From NCBI RefSeq assembly GCF_042433895.1, contig NZ_JBHLUA010000004.1:62001-126000 (forward strand): DNA of 64,000 bases. Reading direction: 5' to 3'. The notes beneath the pieces are model-generated. The model was not told where the DNA came from. It did no database searches and worked only from the letters and a program-made list of their open reading frames with translations. A program made the position numbers and the translations under genes. Shown in pieces: positions 15,807-24,287 of this stretch. The stretch comes from Mesonia maritima (GTDB taxonomy: Bacteria > Bacteroidota > Bacteroidia > Flavobacteriales > Flavobacteriaceae). The number at the start of each line of letters is the position of its first letter. The stretch's first letter is position 1.

Positions 15807-16785
15807 CGCTATTTATTTTAATATTATTTGAAGTGAAAATATTTCCTTGATCGTCTATAATAATACATTCTATTTTTGGCAGTTGGTTTATTCGGTTTAA
15901 ACTAACTTCTTTTCCCATCACAAAAATAGAAGTTGCTAGCGCATCGGCTAATTCTGCTTTCGGTGCAAAAACTGTGGCGCTAATTATTCCGCTTGACGGA
16001 TATCCGGTTCGCGGATCTATGATATGTGTGTAGCGTTTTCCGTTAAATTCTACATATTTTTCATAATTGCCTGAAGTAACAACCGCGCCTTCTTGAATTG
16101 GTAAGAGCGCAAATGCTTTGTTTTTATCCATTGGATTGGTAATAGCAATTTTCCAAGATTCTCCAGAAATTTGCGTTCCCCACGTATTCATATCGCCAGA
16201 AGCATTTATAATTCCGGCTTTTACGCCTTTGGAAATTAATAAATCTTTTGCGCTATCTGCCGCGTAACCTTTACCAATTGCCCCAAAACCGATTTTCATT
16301 CCTTCTTTTTTTAAAAAAACGGTAGAATTTTCTGCGTTTAGTTCGATATTTTGAAAACCAACGCTGGAAACAGAAGCTTTTATTTCTTCTTCGGAAGGCA
16401 TTTTTTGCATGCTTCCGTCGAATTTCCAGATTTTATCCATCGAGGCATAACTTATATCGAAAGCGCCATCGGTTAATTTTGAAATTTGTATAGCACGTTG
16501 AATTAAGTTGAATAATTCTCGATCTACTTTTACGGCTTGCTTTCCGGCGTTTTTATTGATAGCTGAAGTTTGCGAGTCGGGATTCCAAGAAGAAATTAAT
16601 TTTTCGATTCGCTGAATTTCTGCTACCGCTGTATCTATATATTCATCGCCTAAATTTTTATTTTCGGCAACTACCGTAATATCGAATTTGCAGCCCATTA
16701 ATTTTAAGGTTCGCTTAAAGGTCTGTTGGGCGCAAAGCTGTTGAAAGAAAATAAAAAATATTATGAAAATTCCCTTTTTTACCAT
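15799..16785 (-). CDS. apbE: FAD:protein FMN transferase (ApbE family)
   Basis: Moves FMN from FAD onto a Ser or Thr of an envelope protein. The 328-residue enzyme has a signal peptide (cut near LCAQ, residue 19) and the ApbE blocks: WNPDSQTSAINKNAG, GFGAIGKGYAADSAKD, GIINASGDMNTWG, and HIIDPRTGYPSSG with the Asp/His metal site. It starts at the last base of the thioredoxin gene stop and overlaps DUF4266 at its end. No RnfG, NqrC or FMN-binding-domain protein occurs in the window, so its acceptor may be DUF3570, DUF4266 or a distant protein. Confidence 0.93.
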   Translation of the reverse strand: MVKKGIFIIFFIFFQQLCAQQTFKRTLKLMGCKFDITVVAENKNLGDEYIDTAVAEIQRIEKLISSWNPDSQTSAINKNAGKQAVKVDRELFNLIQRAIQISKLTDGAFDISYASMDKIWKFDGSMQKMPSEEEIKASVSSVGFQNIELNAENSTVFLKKEGMKIGFGAIGKGYAADSAKDLLISKGVKAGIINASGDMNTWGTQISGESWKIAITNPMDKNKAFALLPIQEGAVVTSGNYEKYVEFNGKRYTHIIDPRTGYPSSGIISATVFAPKAELADALATSIFVMGKEVSLNRINQLPKIECIIIDDQGNIFTSNNIKINSDD

Positions 16786-17219
16786 TAGTTGATAAATGAA
16801 TTAAGATGAGCAATATATTTTTCGGGTGTCATTTTTTCGTAGCCGGTTTTTCCTAAAATTTCTCCATTTTTATTTAAAATGATCACGAAAGGAAAATAGC
16901 CGTTTGGGTTATATTTTTCAGCTAGTTGATTATTTTTTTCTTGTTGTTCTTTAGAAAGTGCATTTTTTTCTCTCCTCGGAAAATCGGCTTTCAGCATTAC
17001 AAAATGATCTTTTGCGTAACTTTTAAATTCATCACTACACCAAATTTCTCGGTCTAATTTTATACAAGGCGCGCACCAATCTGAACCTTGAAAAACAAGA
17101 ATGATCGGGTTGTCTTCTTCAGAAGCGATTTTTTTTGCTTTTTCAAAATCTAAATTCCAATCTTGAGCTTGAATTCCAGTAGTGAATAAAAGGACGAAAA
17201 TGATTAAATAGGTTTTCAT
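16785..17219 (-). CDS. Exported thioredoxin-family protein (CAPC)
   Basis: A 144-residue periplasmic thioredoxin-fold protein (signal cut near IQAQ, residue 19). The active site SDWCAPCIKL has Cys 49 and Cys 52, with a third Cys at 61. YFPFVIILNKNGEILG carries the cis-Pro before the late strand. It probably keeps cysteines of envelope partners reduced, for example the Cys pair of DUF4266, but that is inference. The gene begins 62 bases after the sensor kinase stop and its stop codon shares a base with the apbE start. Confidence 0.88.
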   Translation of the reverse strand: MKTYLIIFVLLFTTGIQAQDWNLDFEKAKKIASEEDNPIILVFQGSDWCAPCIKLDREIWCSDEFKSYAKDHFVMLKADFPRREKNALSKEQQEKNNQLAEKYNPNGYFPFVIILNKNGEILGKTGYEKMTPEKYIAHLNSFIN

Positions 17220-17281
17220 TTTTTTCTTTTAAAAGTACTTTTAATTTTTAGGAGTTTGGTCTTTTCTTCCTTAAGATTCGC

Positions 17282-18646
17282 TTAAAATTCAATTGTGAAG
17301 GTGCTTCCCGATGGGTGATTGCTTTCTAAATTTATTTTCGCATCAATAATTTCCGCGGCTTTTTTTGCGATAGATAAACCTAAACCGCTGCCCGAAATAT
17401 GTTTGTGATTTAAGGCTTCAGATCTAAAAAACGGATCGAAAATTTTGGTTACATCTTCTTTAGCAATTCCGATTCCTTCATCTGTAATGGTACAAATTAA
17501 TTGCTGGTTTTTTTCGGTAAGGTTTATAAGAATTTTTCCTTGTGGATTGGAATATTTTATAGCATTCGATAAAATATTTTCGAGAATTAAATCGGTATAA
17601 TGTGAAGGAACTAATTTGGTGATTTTTACAGGTGGTGTAAATTTTATGCTAAGTTCTTTTTTGTTTATTTCAGTTTGGTAACGACTAAGTAATTGTTGTA
17701 AAATATAGGTAATATCGGTTTGTTCTTCTTTTTGCTGATAATTGAAACGCGCTAAAAATAATAATTGATTTATAATAGCCGTCATTCTATCGATTTCGGT
17801 TAAGGCGTACTTAATTTTTTGTTCGTATTCTTCTTGCTTTCGGGGTTTTCTAACGAGTACTTCTAGGGTTCCGCGTAAGCTGGAAAGTGGCGTTCTTAAT
17901 TCGTGTGAAGCGTCTGAGGTAAATTGTTTTTCGCGTTCTAAGGTTTTTTCAATTCGTTTTAATAATTCGTTTATTGAGGTTGAAAGTTCAAATAATTCAT
18001 CTTTATTTTCAGGTAATTTTACGCGTTCACTTAAATTATGCTTATTAATATTTTGAGTGGTTTTTGTAATATGAGTAATGGGTTGAATGCTTTTTCCTGC
18101 TATGTAGCGGCAAACAAAAAATAAGGCAATTAAAATCAGCGGGAAGCTTAATAACAACGTATTTTTTAGCTTTTGAAGAACCATAAAAGAAGATTCAAAA
18201 GACATTGCTGTTATAATGTAACCTACTTTTTTTTCATTATTCATCACCGGAATTTGAACTTGCCGAATACGTTTCTGATCTAATTGTGTATTAAAATGTT
18301 GAAAAGATGATTTATCCTGAAAATAGGGGAGGAAGTCATTTTTCAAGTTTGGCGATTTATCGGTAACTTTTCCTTCTAAATTAATAATTTGTACAAAAAC
18401 CGGATTTACTTCTACTTCTTGATGTTCGCGTTCTTCCCATTCTTCTTTGTAAGCAAATTTTAACGGACGTTTATTGATGGCAATTTCAGCTAAATGTTTA
18501 TTTGCCTCGAAAGTTAAATCTTCATCTAAATTTTCATAAACTACTTTTTTTACACCGAAAAATAAAATGAAAAAAGCGATTGCTACAATACTCGCGGTTG
18601 CCAGTAAATAATATAAAGCGATTCTATTTTTAAAACTTATTTTCAT
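17282..18646 (-). CDS. Sensor histidine kinase (HAMP, HisKA, HATPase)
   Basis: A 454-residue two-component sensor. Membrane segments are near residues 11-32 and 164-182, flanking a periplasmic domain of about 130 residues. A HAMP region precedes HisKA with SDASHELRTPLSSLRGTLEV, where His 248 is the phosphorylation site. The ATP-binding domain shows NILSNAIKYSNPQG, DEGIGI and GSGLGLSI. The layout is that of heavy-metal/envelope-stress sensors, but the signal is unknown; the periplasmic domain contains EEREHQEVEV, rich in acids. Its ATG overlaps the regulator's stop by one base. Confidence 0.9.
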   Translation of the reverse strand: MKISFKNRIALYYLLATASIVAIAFFILFFGVKKVVYENLDEDLTFEANKHLAEIAINKRPLKFAYKEEWEEREHQEVEVNPVFVQIINLEGKVTDKSPNLKNDFLPYFQDKSSFQHFNTQLDQKRIRQVQIPVMNNEKKVGYIITAMSFESSFMVLQKLKNTLLLSFPLILIALFFVCRYIAGKSIQPITHITKTTQNINKHNLSERVKLPENKDELFELSTSINELLKRIEKTLEREKQFTSDASHELRTPLSSLRGTLEVLVRKPRKQEEYEQKIKYALTEIDRMTAIINQLLFLARFNYQQKEEQTDITYILQQLLSRYQTEINKKELSIKFTPPVKITKLVPSHYTDLILENILSNAIKYSNPQGKILINLTEKNQQLICTITDEGIGIAKEDVTKIFDPFFRSEALNHKHISGSGLGLSIAKKAAEIIDAKINLESNHPSGSTFTIEF

Positions 18647-19305
18647 TAAATTTTTGCCATATAACCGACACCTCTAATAGTTTGAATATAATTTTCTTCT
18701 TTTGTAAACGCCATTTTTTTTCGTAAAGCATTAATGTAAACATCGATCACGCCAGAATCATATTCGAAATTGATATCCCAAACGGCTTTTAAAATTTCTT
18801 TTCGTTCGCAAACTTTGTTTTTATTTTTCAATAAAAATAGTAGCAAATCAAATTCTTTAACGGTAAGCTGAATTAATTTTTCGTCCTTAAAAACTTCCCG
18901 CGATTGCTCATTAATTTTAATTTTTCCTAAACTAATGATATTAGCTTGTTTACTACGTAACTGAACATTTATGCGTTCTAGCAATTCTTGAAAATGAAAT
19001 GGTTTTTTAATAAAATCGTTTGCGCCATTTTGTAAACCGGCAATGGTTTCTTCAACCGTATCTTTTGCGGTGAGAAAAATAATTGGGGTTGAAGAATTTT
19101 CCTTTCGGAACTTTTTACACAATTCCAATCCGTTTAATTCAGGTAACATCCAATCCAGTAAAATTAAATCTGGATTTTCATTTTGCGCAAGTTGTAGTCC
19201 AATTGTTCCGGTTTCAGCAATAAGACAATCAAAACCTTCTTCTTGCAAACCTTGTTGTAAAAAGGATTTAATTCCGGGTTCATCTTCTATAATCAAGATT
19301 TTCAT
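18646..19305 (-). CDS. OmpR-family response regulator
   Basis: A 219-residue DNA-binding regulator partnered with the adjacent kinase. The receiver domain starts MKILIIEDEPG with Asp 8 and has the phosphate-accepting Asp 51 in LILLDWMLPELNG, plus Lys in FIKKPF. The C-terminal winged helix is visible in VKEFDLLLFLLKNKNKVCER and VDVYINALRKKM. I use the ATG at 19305, not a TTG two codons upstream. It is the first gene of the nine-gene minus-strand block, which implies it controls its own module. Confidence 0.92.
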   Translation of the reverse strand: MKILIIEDEPGIKSFLQQGLQEEGFDCLIAETGTIGLQLAQNENPDLILLDWMLPELNGLELCKKFRKENSSTPIIFLTAKDTVEETIAGLQNGANDFIKKPFHFQELLERINVQLRSKQANIISLGKIKINEQSREVFKDEKLIQLTVKEFDLLLFLLKNKNKVCERKEILKAVWDINFEYDSGVIDVYINALRKKMAFTKEENYIQTIRGVGYMAKI

Positions 19306-19432
19306 AATCAAAGATTAAAATAATTTTCAACTTTTTCTGAACTTAATTCTTATGATTTGCTTAAAAATATTTCAATATACTTTAAATAACACTTATTTTT
19401 AGGACTGAAATTTTGAGCTAGATAAAAATAAT

Positions 19433-19957
19433 ATGAAAAAAATATTCTTTACATTTTTACCCGTACTATTCTTGTTTATTGGTTTTTCATCAATGGCTCA
19501 ATTCAATCTAACTTCAAAAACCGATTCGTTTTGGGATCGCGTAAGTTATGGCGGCGGAATAGGTCTTAGCTTCGGGAATAATTTCTTCAGCGGTTCTATT
19601 TCACCAAGTGCGGTTTATCAAGTAAATTCCTATTTCGCTACCGGTGTTGGTTTAAATTTTACCTACGCAAATATCTATGATGATACTTCTATTGTTTACG
19701 GTGGAAGTCTTTTAGGATTTTTTAGACCACTTAGAGAAATACAATTATCTGCTGAATTTGAAGAATTAAGCGTAAACCGGAGTTATGAAATAAATAGCGA
19801 AACAATAGACGAAAATTATTGGTATCCGGCATTATTTTTAGGTGCAGGTTACAATACCGGACCTGTAACAATTGGCGTGCGTTATGATGTTTTATACGAT
19901 GACGATAAAAGTATTTACGCAAGTCCGTTTATGCCATTTTTGCGAGTTTATTTTTAA
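19433..19957 (+). CDS. Small exported beta-barrel protein, unknown function
   Basis: A 174-residue exported protein (signal cut near SMAQ, residue 22) with repeated amphipathic beta strands, such as VSYGGGIGLSFGNNFFSG and VNSYFATGVGLNFTY, and a terminal FLRVYF typical of outer-membrane barrels. It is divergent from the response regulator and is followed 9 bases later by the AIM24-like gene, so it may be transcribed with it. No ligand-binding motif is visible. Some databases give misleading enzyme names to this family. Confidence 0.65.
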   Translation: MKKIFFTFLPVLFLFIGFSSMAQFNLTSKTDSFWDRVSYGGGIGLSFGNNFFSGSISPSAVYQVNSYFATGVGLNFTYANIYDDTSIVYGGSLLGFFRPLREIQLSAEFEELSVNRSYEINSETIDENYWYPALFLGAGYNTGPVTIGVRYDVLYDDDKSIYASPFMPFLRVYF

Positions 19958-19966
19958 TAAAAAACT

Positions 19967-20776
19967 ATGAAATATATGAATGCACACGAAATAGATTACA
20001 AAATTTTTGGGGAAGAAATGCAATACGTAGAGATTGAATTAGATCCCAACGAAGGTGTTGTTGCTGAAGCCGGATCTTTTATGATGATGGATCAAGGTAT
20101 AAAAATGGAAACGATCTTTGGCGACGGCTCTTCCAAAAATAATGGTTTCTTTGGAAAAATTCTAGGCGCTGGAAAAAGACTACTAACCGGAGAAAGCCTT
20201 TTTATGACGGTTTTTTACAACACTATTCCCGGAAAAAAACGGGTAAGTTTTGCTTCACCCTATCCTGGAAAAATTATTCCAATTGATTTAAGTGAATTCA
20301 ACGGAAAATTTATTTGTCAGAAAGATGCGTTTTTATGCGCGGCGAAAGGCGTTTCTGTAGGAGTAGAATTTTCAAAACGATTAGGTAGAGGTTTCTTTGG
20401 TGGTGAAGGTTTCATCATGCAAAAATTAGAAGGCGACGGAATGGCTTTTGTCCACGCAGGAGGAACAACCGCGGTAAAAGAATTAGCTCCCGGCGAGCAA
20501 TTGCGTGTAGATACAGGATGTATTATAGGTTTCGATTCAACCATAGATTATAATATTAATTTTGTAGGCGGAATAAAAAATACACTTTTCGGTGGCGAAG
20601 GAATGTTCTTTGCAACTTTAACCGGTCCGGGAACTGTTTTTATACAATCACTTCCTTTTAGCCGATTAGCGAGTCGCGTTTTTGCAGCTGCTCCACAAGG
20701 CGGCGGAAAAGATAAAGGCGAAGGAAGTATTTTAGGTAGCTTAGGCAATTTATTGGATGGTGATAACAGGTTTTGA
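19967..20776 (+). CDS. AIM24/TIGR00266 family protein
   Basis: A 269-residue protein of the AIM24-like family. The beta-rich family is named after a yeast mitochondrial protein; no biochemical role is established in bacteria. Visible family traits are the early VEIELDPNEGVVAEAGSFMM, the glycine-rich GEGFIMQKLEGDGMAFVHAG and GGIKNTLFGGEGMFFATLTG, and a Gly-rich end. There is no signal peptide or membrane segment. It follows a barrel gene by 9 bases and precedes tgt with its own promoter. Confident on the family, not on the function. Confidence 0.85.
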   Translation: MKYMNAHEIDYKIFGEEMQYVEIELDPNEGVVAEAGSFMMMDQGIKMETIFGDGSSKNNGFFGKILGAGKRLLTGESLFMTVFYNTIPGKKRVSFASPYPGKIIPIDLSEFNGKFICQKDAFLCAAKGVSVGVEFSKRLGRGFFGGEGFIMQKLEGDGMAFVHAGGTTAVKELAPGEQLRVDTGCIIGFDSTIDYNINFVGGIKNTLFGGEGMFFATLTGPGTVFIQSLPFSRLASRVFAAAPQGGGKDKGEGSILGSLGNLLDGDNRF

Positions 20777-20817
20777 TATTATATTTCGAAACATATTTTT
20801 TTAACCCTGTATATTCC

Positions 20818-20825
20818 TATCTTTG
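20818..20825 (+). promoter_or_regulatory. Promoter -7 element TATCTTTG for tgt-lptF/G
   Basis: Perfect TAnnTTTG, 18 bases before the tgt ATG; a T-run upstream near 20795 may serve as the -33 region. Confidence 0.6.
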
Positions 20826-20843
20826 CAACTTTTAAATTAACCT

Positions 20844-21974
20844 ATGAAATTTAAGCTTCACGCTAGAGATTCGCAAAGTAAAGCAAGAGCAGCTACAATT
20901 ACTACAGATCACGGAACTATACAAACGCCAATTTTTATGCCAGTTGGTACGGTGGCTACCGTAAAAGGAGTTCATCAGCGAGAATTAAAAGATGAAATTA
21001 ATCCAGATATTATTCTAGGAAACACCTATCATCTTTATTTACGACCGCAAACCGATATTTTGCAAAAAGCTGGAGGATTACATAAATTCATGAATTGGGA
21101 TCGAAATATTCTTACCGATAGCGGTGGTTATCAGGTTTATTCGCTTTCAGCAAATCGAAAAATTAAAGAAGAAGGCGTAAAGTTTAAATCGCATATCGAC
21201 GGTTCTTATCACTTTTTTACGCCTGAAAATGTGATGGAAGTTCAGCGGAAAATCGGAGCCGATATTATTATGGCTTTTGACGAATGTACACCCTATCCTT
21301 GCGATTATAAATATGCAAAAAGATCAATGCATATGACACATCGGTGGTTAGACCGTTGCGTTAATCATTTCGAAAAAACACCTCCACTTTATGGATATGA
21401 GCAAACGCTTTTTCCAATAGTTCAAGGAAGTACCTATAAAGATTTACGCCAACAATCTGCGGAATATATTGCAAATGCAGGAGCTGAAGGAAATGCAATT
21501 GGCGGACTTTCAGTAGGAGAGCCTGCTGAAGAAATGTACGCAATGACCGAAGTGGTAACCAATATTTTGCCGGAAGATAAACCTCGTTATTTAATGGGCG
21601 TTGGAACTCCAATAAATCTATTAGAAAATATTGCGCTTGGTGTAGATATGTTCGATTGCGTAATGCCAACTCGAAACGGAAGAAATGGAATGCTATTCAC
21701 AGCACACGGAACAATCAATATTAAGAACAAAAAATGGGAAGATGATTTTTCTCCGATTGATGAAATGGGAATTACGTGGGTAGATACTGAATATTCCAAA
21801 GCCTATGTTCGACATTTATTTACCGTAAATGAAATGCTTGGCAGGCAAATTGCTACCATTCATAATCTAGGTTTTTATCTTTGGTTAGTTCGCGAAGCCA
21901 GAAAACACATAATAGCAGGTGATTTTAGGACGTGGAAAGATAAAATGGTAAAACAAATGGATAAACGTTTATAA
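20844..21974 (+). CDS. tgt: Queuine tRNA-ribosyltransferase lacking the zinc cysteines
   Basis: Swaps guanine 34 of certain tRNAs for the queuosine precursor. The TIM barrel has the Asp in LTDSGGYQVYS (residues 90-100), the binding-site loop ADIIMAFDECTPY, and the nucleophile region MFDCVMPTRNGRNGM (269-283). The usual CxCxxC zinc-binding motif near residue 310 is replaced: SPIDEMGITWVDTEYS contains no cysteine, while the His of TIHNLGF is kept. From memory this is common in Bacteroidota, so it is likely an ancient zinc-free form rather than a broken gene. A permease gene follows after one base. Confidence 0.93.
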   Translation: MKFKLHARDSQSKARAATITTDHGTIQTPIFMPVGTVATVKGVHQRELKDEINPDIILGNTYHLYLRPQTDILQKAGGLHKFMNWDRNILTDSGGYQVYSLSANRKIKEEGVKFKSHIDGSYHFFTPENVMEVQRKIGADIIMAFDECTPYPCDYKYAKRSMHMTHRWLDRCVNHFEKTPPLYGYEQTLFPIVQGSTYKDLRQQSAEYIANAGAEGNAIGGLSVGEPAEEMYAMTEVVTNILPEDKPRYLMGVGTPINLLENIALGVDMFDCVMPTRNGRNGMLFTAHGTINIKNKKWEDDFSPIDEMGITWVDTEYSKAYVRHLFTVNEMLGRQIATIHNLGFYLWLVREARKHIIAGDFRTWKDKMVKQMDKRL

Positions 21975-21975
21975 G

Positions 21976-23052
21976 TTGAAAATACTCGATTGGTACATAC
22001 TAAAACGCTATTTAGGAACATTTTCGATGTTGCTTTTACTTTTTATTCCCATTGGAATTACGGTAAACCTCGCCGAAAAGATTGATAAGATCTTTGCCAA
22101 TGATGTTCCATTTATAGAAGTTGTCTACTATTACATCGATTTTACAGTATATTTTGCCAATCTTTTATTTCCACTTTTTCTGTTTTTGTCAGTTATTTGG
22201 TTTACTTCAAAATTGGCAAATAATACAGAAATTATTGCATTTCTAAGTTCAGGTGTTTCATTCAATCGGTTTTTACGTCCTTATATTATTGGTGCGACCA
22301 TTATTTGTATTGCCGCGTTGGTAATGAGTATGTATTTAGCGCCAGAAGCCAATAAAGGTTACAACGAGTTTAAATATAAATACCTTAAAAAAGGAGAAGA
22401 TATTCAGGAAACAAAAGATGTTTATCGACAGATAAATGATAATGAATATATTTATGCGACAAACTTCCGACCCCAAGCGCATACCGCTAATAATTTCACT
22501 TTAGAACATTTTGAAGGAAATGAATTAAAATTTAAGCTAAAAGCCGATCGGTTAGAGTTTGATGCTGAAGATAGTACGTATACTTTAATTCGATATGAAA
22601 AAAGAATTGTAGGAGAACGCAAAGATGTTTTACTTTCGGAAACAAAGTTAGATACCGTTCTTCCATTTGAGTTTGATGCTTTAACACCGGTTTCTTACAT
22701 AGCCGAAACTTTAAATTATTCAGAATTAAATGATTTTATTGAGCAAGAAAAACGGCGCGGTTCAGCAAATATTAATCGCTATCAAGTAGTAGCTTATAAG
22801 CGTTTAAGTTTACCGGTTTCAGCTTATATTCTTACCATAATTGCGGTTTCCGTTTCAGCTATGAAAAGAAGAGGAGGAATGGGCGTAAATCTTGCTGTGG
22901 GAATTTCAATCGCCTTTATATTTGTCTTTTTTGATAAAGTTTTTGGAACAATTGCAGAGCAATCAACTTTTTCACCTTTAATTGCCGTTTGGTTTCCCAA
23001 TATAGTATTTGGGGTCTTAGCTGTTATTTTACTTCGTAGAGCAAGAAGGTAA
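21976..23052 (+). CDS. LptF/LptG-type LPS export permease (TTG start)
   Basis: Part of the inner-membrane LptBFG complex that extracts lipopolysaccharide toward the outer membrane. The 358-residue protein has the family layout: three N-terminal membrane helices (about 14-36, 57-80, 100-120), a periplasmic domain of roughly 150 residues, and three C-terminal helices (about 275-350). The start MKILDWYILKRYLGTF is typical of the family, and its first codon is TTG, one base after the tgt stop. Which of LptF or LptG it is cannot be told; a partner is not in the window. Confidence 0.88.
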   Translation: MKILDWYILKRYLGTFSMLLLLFIPIGITVNLAEKIDKIFANDVPFIEVVYYYIDFTVYFANLLFPLFLFLSVIWFTSKLANNTEIIAFLSSGVSFNRFLRPYIIGATIICIAALVMSMYLAPEANKGYNEFKYKYLKKGEDIQETKDVYRQINDNEYIYATNFRPQAHTANNFTLEHFEGNELKFKLKADRLEFDAEDSTYTLIRYEKRIVGERKDVLLSETKLDTVLPFEFDALTPVSYIAETLNYSELNDFIEQEKRRGSANINRYQVVAYKRLSLPVSAYILTIIAVSVSAMKRRGGMGVNLAVGISIAFIFVFFDKVFGTIAEQSTFSPLIAVWFPNIVFGVLAVILLRRARR

Positions 23053-23126
23053 AAACCAGTGAGTTTTTCACTGAAAATATTTTTCAAAATTACTCCGCAA
23101 CAAAGAAAACAACACTAGAAGTTTTA

Positions 23127-23134
23127 TATATTTG
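23127..23134 (+). promoter_or_regulatory. Promoter -7 element TATATTTG for accA
   Basis: Perfect TAnnTTTG 32 bases before the accA ATG at 23167. Confidence 0.55.
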
Positions 23135-23166
23135 TAAGCTATAAAAACAAAAGCTATAGCCAAGTT

Positions 23167-24120
23167 ATGGAATATTTAGATTTTGAATTACCAATAAAAG
23201 ACCTACAGGAGCAATATACAAAAGCCTGTAAAATTGGAGAAGATAGCGCAGTAGATGTTTCAGATACGTGCAAACAAATTGAAAAGAAATTAAAAGAGAC
23301 CAAGAAAGAAATATATAAAAATTTAACGGCTTGGCAACGTGTTCAATTATCGAGACATCCCAATAGACCTTATACGTTAGATTATATAAAAGCACTTTGC
23401 GGAAATTCTTTTTTAGAACTTCATGGCGATAGAAATGTGGCAGACGATAAAGCAATGGTTGGCGGTTTAGGAAAAATCGACGGACAGAGTTTTATGATTG
23501 TGGGGCAACAGAAAGGATACAATACCAAAACCAGACAGTATAGAAATTTCGGGATGGCAAGTCCAGAAGGTTATCGTAAAGCATTGCGCTTAATGAAATC
23601 TGCTGAAAAATTTAATTTGCCTGTCTTAACTTTTATCGATACGCCTGGAGCGTATCCTGGTTTAGAAGCAGAAGAACGTGGCCAAGGTGAGGCTATTGCA
23701 CGAAATATTTTAGAAATGACGCGTTTAAAAGTTCCGATTATTGTAGTGGTGATTGGTGAAGGAGCAAGTGGCGGAGCTTTAGGAATTGGAGTAGGAGATA
23801 AGGTGATGATGTTAGAAAACTCTTGGTATTCTGTAATTTCTCCAGAAAACTGTTCTTCCATTCTATGGCGTAGTTGGGATCATAAAGAACAAGCTGCAGA
23901 GGCACTAAAACTTACTGCAAAAGATGCGAAACGTTTAAAAGTTATCGACTCGATTATAAAAGAACCATTAGGTGGAGCGCATAGTAATAGAGAAGAAATG
24001 TATAAAACACTTTCTAAGGTGATTTCAGAATCTTTTCAAGAGCTTAAAAACTTATCACCAAAAGATTTAGTGGAAACTCGAATGGAAAAATATTTAAATA
24101 TGGGGGTTTTTAAAAGTTAG
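23167..24120 (+). CDS. accA: Acetyl-CoA carboxylase carboxyltransferase, alpha subunit
   Basis: Subunit of the enzyme that carboxylates acetyl-CoA to malonyl-CoA, the first step of fatty acid synthesis. It is 317 residues, as normal. Motifs visible include the N-terminal helix leading to RPYTLDYIKALC, ELHGDR, GQQKGYNTK and the oxyanion-type loop GEGASGGALGIGVGD. The partner accD is not adjacent, which is usual in Bacteroidota. A terminator follows at 24150. Confidence 0.97.
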   Translation: MEYLDFELPIKDLQEQYTKACKIGEDSAVDVSDTCKQIEKKLKETKKEIYKNLTAWQRVQLSRHPNRPYTLDYIKALCGNSFLELHGDRNVADDKAMVGGLGKIDGQSFMIVGQQKGYNTKTRQYRNFGMASPEGYRKALRLMKSAEKFNLPVLTFIDTPGAYPGLEAEERGQGEAIARNILEMTRLKVPIIVVVIGEGASGGALGIGVGDKVMMLENSWYSVISPENCSSILWRSWDHKEQAAEALKLTAKDAKRLKVIDSIIKEPLGGAHSNREEMYKTLSKVISESFQELKNLSPKDLVETRMEKYLNMGVFKS

Positions 24121-24149
24121 AACCTTTAGAATCATACCATGTAAAAATC

Positions 24150-24175
24150 CCGAAGTTTTTAACTTCGGTTTTTTT
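24150..24175 (+). terminator. Rho-independent terminator after accA
   Basis: CCGAAGTT and AACTTCGG pair in a perfect 8-bp stem with a 3-base loop (TTT), followed by a T tract. Confidence 0.85.
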
Positions 24176-24179
24176 ATGC

Positions 24180-24208
24180 TTATCAACAATAAAATGAAGT
24201 TATCAACA
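24180..24208. promoter_or_regulatory. Pair of DnaA-box-like TTATCAACA sites
   Basis: Two identical 9-mers TTATCAACA at 24180-24188 and 24200-24208, in the same orientation with 20-base spacing, about two turns of DNA. They differ from the classic TTATCCACA by one base. They are upstream of dnaB. Confidence 0.4.
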
Positions 24209-24237
24209 GTTCGATTGTTAATGAACGGTGAACTATC

Positions 24238-24266
24238 TTAACGTAAAAATGAGGCTTTTACGTTAA
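24238..24266. promoter_or_regulatory. Operator-like palindrome upstream of dnaB
   Basis: Perfect 11-bp inverted repeat TTAACGTAAAA / TTTTACGTTAA with a 7-base spacer. It lies 22 bases before the dnaB ATG and about 10 bases before a near-consensus TACATTCG element (24276-24283). Confidence 0.5.
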
Positions 24267-24287
24267 CAATTTATTTACATTCGTGAT

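Noticed and set aside
24180..24208. Chromosome origin at the DnaA-box-like pair
   Set aside because: Only two near-consensus 9-mers, no box cluster, no AT-rich unwinding region beyond local background and no dnaA or dnaN in the window.
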